Of a DNA stretch of 64,000 nucleotides, positions 30,888 to 41,480 are shown one piece after another. Origin of the DNA: Chlorocebus sabaeus (taxonomy: Eukaryota; Chordata; Mammalia; Primates; Cercopithecidae); the NCBI RefSeq assembly GCF_047675955.1, contig NC_132917.1:10944501-11008500 (forward strand), written 5' to 3'. Numbering within the stretch: position 1 is the stretch's first letter; the number at the start of each line of letters is the position of its first letter. Made by a program: the position numbers and the translations under genes. The notes below the pieces were generated by a model. The model was not told where the DNA came from, searched no databases, and saw nothing but the letters and a program-made list of their open reading frames with translations.

Positions 30888-31175
30888 TTTTCTTTGGACA
30901 TGGGGTCTTGCTCTCACCCAGGCTGGAGTGCAGTGGCAGGCTCATGGCTCACTGCACCTCAGACCTCCAGGGCTCAAGTGATCCTCCCACCTCAGCCTCC
31001 TCAGTAGCTGGGAATACAGGCATGCACGACCACATCCAGCTAATTTTTGCATTTTTGTAGAGACAGGGTGTCACCATGTTGCCCAGGCTAGTCTCAAACT
31101 CCTGGGCTCAAGCAATCCTCCCGCCTTGGCCTCCCAAAATGCTGCCATTACAGTTGTGAGTCACTGTTCCTGGCC
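30888..31175 (-). mobile_element. AluJ-type SINE, antisense
   Basis: Antisense Alu from 'ttggacatggggtcttgctc' to 'gtcactgttcctggcc', heavily mutated. No clear target duplication. Confidence 0.9.
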
Positions 31176-31662
31176 AACAACTGTTATAAATTGTATTTTA
31201 AGGTTTTGTACGTTCTGTGAACTTAAACTAAAAAGTGAAAATGATCATAAAGTTAAATCCATTTTAGCTTTGAAAAAAACAGTGTTCAGAAACTCTGAGG
31301 GAGAATTCCCTTCTTGCTGGCTGATTAAGACAGGCAATATGATAGGAGTGATGTTTGCACTTGGTCTGGAAGGATGAGCTCTGTTTTGACATAAGGTGGA
31401 AAAGAGGAGTGTTCCACACTGAGAGAAAAGCAGACGTAAAGCTCAGAGTCAGCTGAGCACAGGACAAATTCAATTTGTGCCTTCAGTAGCTACCCTAGTC
31501 CTATTCAGACTGGTGTCACAGTCCTGATCCAAACTGAATTTTAAAATGTGCTCTTTTTTAAACATTTTTTTTTTTACATTTTTTAAAAGTTTTTTGAGTT
31601 TTAGGGTAAAACTATGTACGGTTTTTTATTTGGTTTTTCTTTAATTTAAAAATTTGCTTTAA

Positions 31663-31964
31663 GGTCGAGTGCGATGGCTCATGCCTGTAATCCTAGCACT
31701 TTGGGAGGCTGAGGTAGGCGGATCACTTGAGGTCAGGAGTTTGAAACTAGCCTGGTGAACATGGTAAAATCCTGTCTCTACTAAAAATACTATATATATA
31801 TAAGCTGGGTAGGGTGGCGGGCGCCTGTAATCCCAGCTACTCAGGAGGCAGAGGCAGAAGAATCGCTTGAACCTGGGACCTGTAGGTTGCAGTAAGCTGA
31901 GATCGTGCCACTGCACTCCAGCCTGGATGACAGAGCGAGACTCTGTCTCAAAAAAAAAAAAAAA
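31663..31964 (+). mobile_element. AluS-type SINE
   Basis: Starts 'ggtcgagtgcgatggctcat'. A small (TA)n replaces part of the middle A-rich linker (31790-31802). A-tail of about 14. Flanks 'aaatttgctttaa' and 'aaatttttactttaa' look like an altered target duplication. Confidence 0.92.
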
Positions 31965-32006
31965 TTTTTACTTTAAGTGTACACACTCGTATATATGTAT
32001 GTATGC

Positions 32007-32034
32007 ATGTGTGTGTGTGTGTGTGTGTGTGTAT
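32007..32034. repeat. (TG)n microsatellite
   Basis: Uninterrupted TG after a TATG/CATG lead-in from 31991. Confidence 0.95.
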
Positions 32035-32094
32035 CTTCACACTGTTGTTCCCTCGATGCCCTGCTCTCAGCTAGGTGCTCAGGAAGCTTTTTTG

Positions 32095-32335
32095 TGGTGG
32101 TGGATAGAAAATGGACTTGACAACTGGGAGGCCTGACTGAGTACTATCTACTATCCCACCATTCACTTGCTAGATGACACTGAGCAAACATCTGAACACC
32201 AATTTCTCCCCTTGTAAAACTGAGGGTGATGATACCTACTTTGCAGGGCTGTTATAAACATCAAGGAGCATAGTATACACCCACGCGCTTCGCAAATTGT
32301 GAAGTGCTAAAGAGATGTGAATTGCTGATACGAAT
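32095..32335 (+). mobile_element. MIR SINE
   Basis: 'cacttgctagatgacactgagc', 'aatttctccccttgtaaaactgaggg', 'gatacctactttgcagggctgttat', then 'aagtgctaaagagatgtg' reproduce MIR order. Confidence 0.75.
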
Positions 32336-32404
32336 AAACTAATTCATGCTGAGGTGTACATTACTGATAATGGCTCCATGTTCTTCTCTTTGATGATGAT
32401 TGCT

Positions 32405-32640
32405 GTGGGGGATGTCGCAGTATAGTAGCTAAGAGCAGAGGCGCGGAAAAAGGCAGACCCGACCAGATTCTAGAGCTGCCACTGACTTAGAAGGACCTCG
32501 TTACCTTGGGTGAACTATTTCGCTTTTTGAGTTCCAGTTTCCTCATCTGTGAATGCAGATATGAGAACCTCAGAGTTGTTGTAAAAATTGACTAAAACAA
32601 ACAAGATGCACTAAATTAAATCACATAATTGATGTAAAAT
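32405..32640 (+). mobile_element. MIR SINE
   Basis: 'gtatagtagctaagagcagagg', 'agctgccactgacttag', 'gttaccttgggtgaac', 'agtttcctcatctgtgaatg' and 'aacctcagagttgttgt' follow the MIR consensus nearly end to end. It lies about 70 bp after another sense MIR. Confidence 0.8.
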
Positions 32641-33002
32641 GGATAAAACATACGTTGTCCCTTATTTTTATACTCACATTTAAATGAAGGGCGGGCTGCA
32701 AACCAAGAAGTGACCTTTCCAGGGGTGGAATGGGCTGAGTTAGAGACGGCACCTGGGACAAGAAGCCAGTGTCATCAAGTGATTGCAGCATCCCCTGGAT
32801 TGAGTCACCTGGAATGCCTAAGACTATGCCCTCCTGAGCGCCCTAAGTGGAAGGCAACTGAAGCCCAGCAGCAGAGGCCATGGCAGCCTCACTCCCTCAC
32901 TTCCCTCCTACCCATGCCCTCCCTCTTGTTCATTTTTATACCAGTTTTACTAGGTTTCTACCTCAATGGCATTCTATTCTGTCAGTACAGTCCAGATACA
33001 TG
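32641..33002. other. No gene seen
   Basis: Unique sequence before the TG-rich array. A short frame here is continuous with the array but has no coding support. Confidence 0.4.
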
Positions 33003-33305
33003 AGTGGACTCTGTGTGTGTGCACGTGTGTGTGCTTGGGTGTGTGTATGTGCATGTGTGTGTGCGTGCATGTGTGTGTATGTGTGTGCATGTATGTTGTA
33101 TGGTGTGTGTCCACGCACATATGTGCGTGTGTGTACATGTGTGCACCCACGTGTGTGCATGTGTGTGCGTGTGTGCGTGTGCATGCATGTGTGTGCATGT
33201 GTGTGTGCATGTGTATGCGTGTGTGTCATATGGTGTGTGTGTGCACCCACATACGTGCATGTGCGTGTGTGCGTGCATGTGTGTGCATGTGTGTGTGCTG
33301 GTGGT
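33003..33305. repeat. TG/CATG/CGTG-rich array with 130-bp higher-order period
   Basis: About 300 bp of almost pure alternating purine-pyrimidine built from TG, CATG, TGCG and TATG words. The landmark 'tggtgtgtgt' followed by a CCAC/CACCCAC block recurs at 33101 and 33231, a 130-bp offset. It is open in most frames on both strands, which is a compositional artefact. Confidence 0.9.
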
Positions 33306-33885
33306 GAGGGAGTGCTTGAGTCTTCTATTTTTGGCTTTTCTCATTCTATCTCGCATGATCTTAAACCTTCTCCTTTTGCTTCTTCTCCACTTCATCATCT
33401 GATTTCAAAAGAACACTCTTCCTTCACATTTGCCTTTTTCTCCCCAGAAGCTGTGCATTTTGGAAACCATTCCTTCGAGCTGCATGGAAGTGTCAGTCCC
33501 TTACTTGCAGTCTATGCCGTGATCTACCCAGATACATTTTTAGTTCTTTCAGGTGGGGGTGGACATCATCTTTCTGGTGGTGGTTTTAGATCAACCTTGG
33601 TACCCTTCGTTAAACTCCCCTCTTCTCTCTTCCTTCAAGTTTCCCTTGGTCTGCCTTTGCTTGCTACAAAGCCTGCAGCGAGGTGAAGGCAGGCCAGGAG
33701 CATGAGCAATTGTGTGCTTGTGTGCTTGGACTTGGGAATTTTTTCCCCCTTTTAACTTACAGTTATTTTGAAGCAGGGGCACTCTCTGTCTTCAAATTTT
33801 TCTGAGGGTTGATGTATGCACAGATTTTTCCAGAGCACTGAATGTGAAGAAAAACATCCTAAATCCATTTTATGAAGCATTGATA
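33306..33885. other. No gene or repeat recognised
   Basis: Pyrimidine-rich unique sequence. Part of a 268-codon frame enters here from the TG array without domain evidence. Confidence 0.4.
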
Positions 33886-33889
33886 TTAC

Positions 33890-34085
33890 ATTGGTAACTC
33901 AGCCTAATAAAAATGGTGGAGATATACACACTAACACCACTCATGAATATCAGTGCAGAAGATGCCAAGTAAAATGTTAGCCAGCAGAATTCAGTACCAC
34001 TTTCAGAAAGTACTTAAGAAATGAACAAGTGGACTTCATTCTACCAGTGCAGTATTTATAACCTGTGGATCTACACCTGTTGACT
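33890..34085 (+). mobile_element. Degraded L1 ORF2 fragment
   Basis: 'ccactcatgaatatcagtgcag', 'aaatgttagccagcagaattcag', and 'aacaagtggacttcattctacc' align in order with the reverse-transcriptase start of L1 ORF2, with heavy decay. Confidence 0.6.
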
Positions 34086-34615
34086 ACAGAGCTCGAACCT
34101 TACAGCATTTGCCAAGGCATTGTGAAAACAGTAGAATATCAGTTTGCTGAATAAATGGATGACTACGAATCACACACCTAAAATCCCGCTAGATATGATG
34201 CCAAAATTTTAGAAGGAGCAGATATTTGTTAAAATGTATTCATGTAAAAACCCTCACAGTTGAGAGTGCATTTAAGGCGTGGCTTTGCCCCTTGCTGAAC
34301 AGCTACACGCGCCTTCGTCCTCACGAGGAAGCCCTACTTCCTTCTCTGAATTGTATCATGTATAGAGGAGATGTTGTTATTGGTGCTGATGCAGCTGTTG
34401 TTTTACCACAAAGGCAGGGTCCAGCCATTCTGCAGAGCATCCAACAGCTGCTTTCCCCAGGCTCTGGCCTCCCACAATCTGCACTGAACAGCACCTCAGT
34501 CTGGGGACTGAGCCATGCTACCGGGTTTGTGTAGTCCACCCACAATTTCTCCCTACCATCCTCTCACATCTTATCCCAGTTTCAAAAGAAAATAGGGCAC
34601 TAGGAGGCAATAGAA
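34086..34615. other. No gene or repeat recognised
   Basis: Contains a 102-codon frame (34226-34534, +) with no recognised domain. Confidence 0.4.
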
Positions 34616-34619
34616 AAAG

Positions 34620-34800
34620 GATAGAGGCTTCCATCCTAGGCCCAGGTGTACCACACAGTAGGTGTGAGGCTTAAGACAGCCAAATCGTATCCTCCTACCC
34701 CTGTTTCCTCCTGTGTCAAATGGGTCTTCACCTTGCACAGGGCTGTCACAAGGATGGAATGACCTAGTGCTCTGAAAGGAAGAAAGGCCACTCAAAGAAA
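34620..34800 (+). mobile_element. MIR SINE fragment
   Basis: 'gtgtgaggcttaagacagcc', 'cctgtttcctcctgtgtcaaatggg' and 'cagggctgtcacaaggatgg' are the MIR 3' half. Confidence 0.65.
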
Positions 34801-35382
34801 TGCACTGCTGCATGGTCCTGGTTGAGCAGGGAAAGAACCAGCAGAGTCTCTAGTGTAGCTTTGTCCATGAAGTCTGTTGATGATTACAATGAAAACAAAT
34901 ACATCCTAATTCTTCTCCCAAAACCTCAATTCATAATTGATCAATAATTGCTTCACCCAGGAAGCTCCAACTGCTTCCATTCAATCAAATAAAATGAATG
35001 TTTCATTTCACTCATGCTTTTCAAACACAGCGGATTCCTGGGAACAATTACAGGAAGAAGCCCTGTGACAGAGGCATTTCTCCTGTGACTAATCCTGTGG
35101 AATACCTGTCTATCTCCTCCTTGGCTTCCAGAACAATCTTCCCACTGAGAGAACAAAGCCAACTGGCGCGCTTCTCCCCACGCAGAGAATACACGGGCTC
35201 GTTCTGGAAGCTTGAACACCCACCATCTCCCCAACAAACAAAAGCCTGACATTTGCGCAGGCGCTGTTTTTAAGGTCAGAATACTGAGTAAAGATTGAAG
35301 AAGTTTGAATTTAAAATACACAGATCCCTGGTATTTTAGACCAGGATCTCTGTCTCAGACCACAAATGCACATTCAGGTCCA
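34801..35382. other. No gene seen
   Basis: Unique sequence, AT-rich near 34890-34950. No recognised repeat. Confidence 0.4.
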
Positions 35383-35515
35383 CAGACATACATATACACA
35401 CATATATATACACAAATGTATACATATACACACACACATATACATATATACACATATATACCCATATATGTATATAAATGTGTGTGTGTGCATATGTGTG
35501 TGTGTGTGTCTGTAA
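35383..35515. repeat. Compound (CA)n-(TA)n-(TG)n microsatellite
   Basis: CA/TA words on the left give way to TA and then TG words on the right. The two sides are therefore partly reverse complementary around about 35460 and could pair imperfectly. Confidence 0.92.
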
Positions 35516-35619
35516 TTTGGTGGGGGTTCTCCTTACCCACAAAAATCCCTGTTGAAAGACAAGCCTATCTGTGTCTTGCTGGTTGAGTAGGTTACAACAA
35601 AGTCTCTTTAGTTATTGAC

Positions 35620-35910
35620 CAGGTGCGGTGGGTCACGCCTGTAATCCAGCACTTTGGGAGGCCAAGGCAGGTGGATTACCTGAGGTCAGGAGTTTGAGAC
35701 CAGCCTTACCAACATGGCCAAACCCCATCTCTACTAAAAATACAAAATTAGCCAGGCGTGGTAGTACACGCCTGTAATCCCAGTTACTCAGGAGGCTGAG
35801 GTAGGAGAATCACTGAACCCAGGAGGCAGAGGTTGCAGTGAGCCAAGATCACGCCATTGCCCTCCAGCCTGGGCAACAAGAGCGAAACTCCGTCTCAAAC
35901 AAAAAAATAT
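35620..35910 (+). mobile_element. AluS-type SINE
   Basis: 'caggtgcggtgggtcacgcc' through 'aactccgtctcaaacaaaa'. A short target duplication, ttattgac, lies just before and at 35913-35920. It sits at the 5' edge of an L2. Confidence 0.92.
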
Positions 35911-36395
35911 GTTTATTGACTGCCTCTTATGTGCCAGGCACTGAGCTATGTGCTGACAGCCTGGTGCAGAACACGTGGATGGTGTGGGCGTCCGCAGAAG
36001 TCTGACAGTCTCAGGCATTAATCAGATGCAGAATCACAACAATACACTGTTACAAATTGCAATGAAATCAGCAAAGGAAAAGACCAGGTCTGGCTCTGTT
36101 CTGGGATGAGGGTGGCAAGGAAGGCTGCACAGTCCCCAGCCCTGGGCCTTGCATGTAGTCACCACTCAGTGCATATTGACTGGATGGACATTTGATGAGA
36201 CCTGAAAGATGAGTGGGAGTTAACCGGGCTAGGGTGGTCCAGGAGGAGGCCACAGCCCATGAAAATGCCCTGAGGCAGGAGGAGAGTGGTCATTTAGAGC
36301 CAAGGTAGAAAGGTCGCCGTGGCTGGTGGGTGGAGAGCACAGTGCAGACAGTGGAGGAGATGAGGGGAGGAGGTCATCAGGGGCCACAAAACTCT
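35911..36395 (+). mobile_element. L2 LINE 3' region
   Basis: 'gtttattgactgcctcttatgtgccaggcac', 'acatttgatgagacctgaaag', 'aaaatgccctgaggcaggagg' and 'ccgtggctggtgggtgg' reproduce spaced L2 landmarks over about 480 bp. Confidence 0.75.
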
Positions 36396-37019
36396 TTTCT
36401 TGGTCTCAGACCCAAGAATTGATTGTGAGTCCTTCCCACTCACCTCTCTGTGATCAGTTCCACTTACACATGTTTCGTTCTGAAACTACTAGCGCTTCCA
36501 GCAGGGATCAAGGAGACCAGGCCTGCCCTAAGGGTTTTACTTTCTTCAAAATGTACAGCAAGTAGAAAGCGTACACTCCTATAAGGGCACTGGGCACACT
36601 ATTTGCACAGATGAACAATACCTGTGGGGATAACACTGATGGTTTGAGCACTACTCTGTACATACCTGCTATTATTTATGTGGTAACATCCTTGACAGAA
36701 TGATATGTTCCTACGATACCTCTCAGCCAGTGGAGTTTGTCAGGCTAGCACTATGCCCAAATCCCCAGAAAGACAAGACATACATTAAAATCCCAAAGGA
36801 AGAATCTCCTTAGGGCCTAACTCGGATCCGAATATTCTAGGCCAGGCACCTCCATTGGCACAGAAATACACAGAGGGAAAAACCTTGAGTCCTCTGCTGT
36901 AGAGGGGACAGACAGTGCCGTCAGGGGAGGCAGGTGATCCAGGGCACACATGTGGGGTGAAGGGCTCTAGAATCACCCACCGGAAGAACCAGAAGGGACC
37001 CCAGAGACAGTGTTCCTCA
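36396..37019. other. No gene seen; possible MIR trace near 36640
   Basis: A weak 'tttgagcactactctgtac' phrase hints at reversed MIR but is too short to call. The remainder is unique. Confidence 0.35.
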
Positions 37020-37110
37020 AAGCCTGTCTTTCTACAAATGAGAAGACTGAGGCCAGAGAGGGCACTGTGCCCTTCATAAGCTCACTCAGAGCCTCCGTGG
37101 AAAGCAGAAT
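37020..37110 (-). mobile_element. MIR SINE fragment, antisense
   Basis: 'tctacaaatgagaagactgaggccagagaggg' is the reversed MIR core. Confidence 0.55.
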
Positions 37111-37129
37111 TTAGTGCAATGTAGCATAT

Positions 37130-37431
37130 GGGGCTGGGTGCAGTGGCTCACACCTGTAATCCCAGCACTTTGGGAGGCCAAGGTGGGCATATCACTTGAT
37201 GCCAGGAGTTCGAGACCAGCATGGCCCACATGGTGAAACCCCATTTCTACTAAAAATACAAAAATTAGCCAGACGTGGTGGCATTCACCTGTGATCCCAG
37301 CTACTTGGGAGGCTGAGGCATGAGAATTGCTTGAACCCAGGAGGCAGAGGTTGCAGTGAGCCGAGATTGCACCACTGCACTCCAGCCTGGGTGACAAAGT
37401 GAGACGCAGTCTCAAAAAAAAAAAAAAAAAG
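37130..37431 (+). mobile_element. AluS-type SINE
   Basis: 'ggctgggtgcagtggctcac' to 'acgcagtctc' plus 17 A's. Complete dimer. Confidence 0.94.
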
Positions 37432-37713
37432 TATTTGGACTCACAGTCCAGTGCTCATTCTATACCACCACACTAGCTCCCGGTATTAAGACTGTCTGTC
37501 TGTACAAAGACAATATATATCAGGCTAGAGAATAAGATATCTGAGCTGACCTCTCTCACTTTTAACCTTATGACATTACAACATGCATAAAGATCCAGGA
37601 AGAAGGGATATGTGGAGGGATTAGGAAAAGGTCATTTTTTCCTCTATTGGTGAGAATGTCATCAGCTGCAGGAACAAAAATGTGTTGTCTTACCTAATAG
37701 AACTTTCTACCCA

Positions 37714-38016
37714 GCCAGGCACAGCGGCTCACGCCTGTAATCCCAGCACTTTGGGAGGCCAAGGTGGGCAGATCACGAAGTCAGGAGTTCGAGACCAGCC
37801 TGATCAACATGGTGAAACCCCGTCTCTACTAAAAATACAAAAATTAGCCAGGCGTGGTGGTGCACACCTGTAATCCCAGCTACTTGGGAGGCTGAGACAG
37901 GAGAATCGCTTGAACCTGAGAAGTGGAGGTTGCAGTGAGCCAATATCGTGCCACTATATTAGAACCTGGGCAACAAAGCAAGACTCCGTCTCAGGAAAAA
38001 AAAAAAAAAACAAAAA
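37714..38016 (+). mobile_element. AluS-type SINE
   Basis: Complete. A 14-bp target duplication, aactttctacccag, lies at 37701-37714 and 38017-38030, so the element starts at about 37714. In-line with the previous Alu, 280 bp away. Confidence 0.94.
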
Positions 38017-38030
38017 ACTTTCTACCCAGT

Positions 38031-39230
38031 TATTCAATGACATTGTCAAAGCCCCCAGCTCCTTTTGCCTTCCAGCTTCGACATGCTTAGCAAGTTGACC
38101 TGTCTTGAAGCCAGCTCTCCTCATCATGGCTGCACGGCAGTTGCAGCTGTCCAGGCATCACCTCCAAACCTAGCAATGGCTAGAAGACAGGTTCCCATTG
38201 GCCAGAGCTGTTTCTCATCCCAAACCTAAATCCATCGCAGAAAAGGATAATGGCACCTCAGGCACCAAGCTCAACCTTCCCTGAATCATCTGGGGCCTGG
38301 GTGGACATCGGCACAATGTCAGCCAGGATCAAAGGCAGACGGATTTCAAATAAGGAACCACCTGCCTGCTGAGCCTCCACGCGCCTCTCCTTGCCTCTCT
38401 GTGCCATTTCATCTGCAGTCCCTCTAAGATGCAGTCATCACAAAGGATGCCAACAGCACAGTCGTCACAAAGGAAGTCTGCTGAACTGAGACAATAGGTG
38501 TGTCCCGTGGAGTGGATTATAATAGATTCAAATGCCATTTCATTTTGCTCGGTGGAAAAGTCATATTCGAAACTCACATCTTCCCCTCCTCCAGGGGCCT
38601 CTACTGTGCAGATTCGTGCCACCAATAAGCACTCCTACAACTTTGTCAGATGATATAAATGAAAATGAGAACAAGAAAGATTTCTGTGCTGTTTGTCCTT
38701 AATATCCTGAGGCAAGGCTTGGATTTATTTATTTGGAACAATGCTGTGGCTTGCAAGGCCGCATTAAAGCTCCCCGTGCTACAAAACCATCAAATACATG
38801 CAGGTCTTAAAAACAAAATCTATGCAGGAACCGAGTTTCTTTGTTAGTTCATAGCTAGAAAAAAATACAACTACAAACAAAAATTAATGTGATATCTCTA
38901 ACGTTAATGCATCAGATGGTTTCGTTATCTGTGCTATGACGTAAGATTCTGTTATACAGACTTTGCAAATACAGCAACAGCTGCTCATTTTGTAAGAGTA
39001 TTTTTGTATGTGAGAAAATACACATTACTCAAGGACACTCCGATCTCCCCTCGTATTTATAGCGTTACTTTTAGTCTCCTGATGACAATGCTTCATGCTT
39101 CTCATCCCCTCCGTGGTGATGTTCACAAGGATCTGGGCAGGGACCCCACGTTGCAGCTCGCCTCTCAGCCTCCCCTAAGCCTCCACCCCACCCACACACC
39201 TGGCTGTCAAGAATCAGATGCGGTTTCTCT
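38031..39230. other. Unique region; AT-rich candidate conserved element at 38740-39010
   Basis: No repeats recognised in 1.2 kb. 38740-39010 has homeodomain-like 'aaaattaatg' and a 'tatgacgtaa' near-CRE site, and few CpGs. A 98-codon frame (38329-38625, minus) has no recognised domain. Confidence 0.35.
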
Positions 39231-39234
39231 GAAC

Positions 39235-39440
39235 ATGGTATATTTTCTCACACCTCCATTCCTCTGCACAAGATTTTGCCTGTGTCTAAAATACCCAGCC
39301 CACCACCACTTCCTTCTTTGCCTGGATAATTGTGGCTCATCTTTGAAGCCCACCTTCAGATCTTGTTTCCCATCCACCAGGAGCATGTCCCTGAGCCTGA
39401 GCCCTGTGGCATTGCTGGTGACCTTGGGCTGGAGCCCTTG
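39235..39440 (-). mobile_element. L2 LINE, antisense
   Basis: 'ccattcctctgcacaagatttt', 'ttctttgcctggataattgtgg', 'catctttgaagcccaccttcag' follow the reversed L2 pattern with the characteristic pyrimidine-rich text. Confidence 0.55.
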
Positions 39441-39664
39441 GTGAAAATTCTGTGTCCTGAGTGGCCCCTCATGGCATCTACTGCTTTGCTAAGTCAGCAC
39501 TGCCATTGGGCGCTGCCCCAAGCCCCAGCCTTAGTGGTCTTCCTGCCCTGACCTTCCTCGGTCACTCCCCTCCCCATGGGCAGAGGCCAAGGAGTCGCAC
39601 CAACCTGGGGCCCATGCCCTTGCCCATCTGGACGATGCTCCAGTGGCCCAGCATCCCAGAATTG

Positions 39665-39909
39665 CTGCAAGGAAGTACTCCTATGAATTTATCATCTCAG
39701 GATGAATTTCATCTTATAACCTCGAGAAATGAAACAGCATCATCAGAATGTAATTTTCAAACAGATGCAATTTATATTAATCACCATCCTGGTTGGAACT
39801 CACACTGTTTTATGTAATATTTTATCAACACTGTAGAAAGTTCTCAGGGAAAGGCCCCCAAGGAGTTTTGGTGCTCCGGGGCAAAGCTACCTGCTCTGAA
39901 CGTTCCCCA
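39665..39909 (+). repeat. Left arm of 245-bp inverted repeat
   Basis: Reverse-complementary to 40441-40685 with about 12 substitutions and 2 single-base indels by eye (about 94-95% identity). AT-rich, with exact stretches of about 45, 37 and 42 bp. It is not recognised as any named repeat, and homology stops sharply at both ends. Confidence 0.95.
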
Positions 39910-40440
39910 AAAGGCCCCAAGTCTGCCTGCCTCAGGCCTGCATGGGCCTCCTCCCAGGCCCAGCCTCCCAGAGGGGCACATGTGGGTGTGCGCACCCCCA
40001 GGCCTAAGGAGCAGCTGAGGGCGGCTCCTCGTGGGGCTGTGGCTGCCGGCAGTGTCTCACGCCACAGAGAGAGAAATGAACTTTGGGGCCGGGGCAGGCC
40101 GGAGCGGTCCAGGGCCCACAGCCACCATGCAGCCACCTTTCCATAGGAAATCTGAGGAGCCCAAGGATTCTAAATTCAAACCTTGCTTTCCTGGCACATA
40201 TGTTAAGGTGGAAGAATGAGGCCTGTTTCACTGAACAGCACACAAGGCCGGTGGATAATCTTTAGATATTCAGATGTGGATGCGGCCCCCGTGTGTGCTC
40301 TCACCCCGGCCCTGCAAATATCAGGGGCAGCTCTGGTGTTCCTCCTTGGGAGGCTGGATTTGAACTTTGATTTCTGTGAGTGCTCTTGGCGTGGGACTAC
40401 CCCCCAGACTTTGAGGAATTGGCTGAAGTCAGTTACATTG
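39910..40440. other. 531-bp unique GC-rich spacer between inverted repeat arms
   Basis: The first 250 bp are rich in GC and CpG, with 'gcggctcctcgtggggctg' and 'ggggccggggcaggccggag'. No transposase or other ORF is recognisable, and no repeats are seen. Confidence 0.7.
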
Positions 40441-40685
40441 TGGGGAATGTTCAGAGCAGGTAGCTTCGCCCCAGGGCACCAAAACTCCTTGGGGGGCCTT
40501 TCCTTGAGAACTTTCTACAGTGTTGATAAAATATTACATAAAACAGAGTGAGTTCCAACCAGGATGGTGATTAATATAAATTGCGTCGTTTGAAAATTAC
40601 ATTCTGATGATGCTGTTTCATTTCTCGAGGTTGGAAGATGAAATTCATCCTGAGATGATAAATCCACAGGAGCACTTCCTTGCAG
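40441..40685 (-). repeat. Right arm of 245-bp inverted repeat
   Basis: Partner of 39665-39909. The same length is conserved because the two indels cancel. No flanking target duplication is apparent (…cagaattg on the left, tgctctat… on the right). Confidence 0.95.
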
Positions 40686-40902
40686 TGCTCTATGACGCAA
40701 TACAATCAGCTGTCTTTGCTGTCACTGGCCTGGCAGCTGTACCCAGTTAGTGACCCATCTGGTGGTCCCAGTGTTGCAGCTTCAAACCCTCCAGTCTGGT
40801 GGCCCCAGATGCTGATGTCGGGTGGGTGGTCTGGCTTCAGGAGGACACGCAGATCGTTAGGATTTTGTGTCTAGTTTCCTAGGTGAACTTAAGGGACAGT
40901 GA

Positions 40903-41209
40903 GGCCAGGCACGGTGGCTCACACCTGTAATCCCAGCACTTTGGGAGCCAAGGGGGACGGATCACCTGAGGTCAGGAGTTCAAGACCAGCCTGGCCAACA
41001 TGGCAAAATCCCATCTCTACTAAAAATACAAAAATTAGCAGGGTATGGTGGCAGGTGCCTGTAATTCCAGCTACTCAGCAGGCTAAGGTAGGAGAATCAC
41101 TTGAACCCGGGAGGCAGAGGTTGCCGTGAGCTGAGATTGCACCATTGCACTCCAGCCTGGGCTACAGAGCGAGACCCTGTCTCAAAAAAAAAAAAAAAAA
41201 AAAAAAAAA
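40903..41209 (+). mobile_element. AluS-type SINE
   Basis: 'ggccaggcacggtggctcac' to a 25-A tail. Possible target duplication 'gacagtgag' (before) and 'gaccatgag' (after) with one mismatch. Confidence 0.94.
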
Positions 41210-41269
41210 GAGACCATGAGGACCACCGTGAGGGGGCCATTTTCCCAAAAGATAAACATGCCCATAGTT

Positions 41270-41480
41270 CAGTTCAGTAGACCCTTACTGCACACCCACC
41301 ACTGTGCTCTTTGATTTTACATGGGACTTTGTTTTCAGACTTTGCAGCAATCCTGTGAGATAGGAAAGCTCCTCTCCAACAGATTAGAAACTGAGATGGA
41401 AGAGGGATGGGTGATTCACTGAAGTTCACAGAGCAAGTTAGTGGTGAATCTAGGGCTTAATTAAAGCCTTCTGGCTCTAA
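41270..41480 (-). mobile_element. MIR SINE, antisense
   Basis: 'agcaatcctgtgagataggaaag', 'gattagaaactgagatggaag', 'gttcacagagcaagttagtgg' are reversed MIR. Confidence 0.7.

Noticed and set aside
32880..33686. Long open frames on both strands across the TG-rich array (up to 268 codons)
   Set aside because: Alternating TG/CA sequence has no stop codons in several frames. The translations are Cys/Val/Met or His/Thr repeats with no protein-like composition.
39004..39444. 146-codon open frame (+)
   Set aside because: Its second half reads through an antisense L2.
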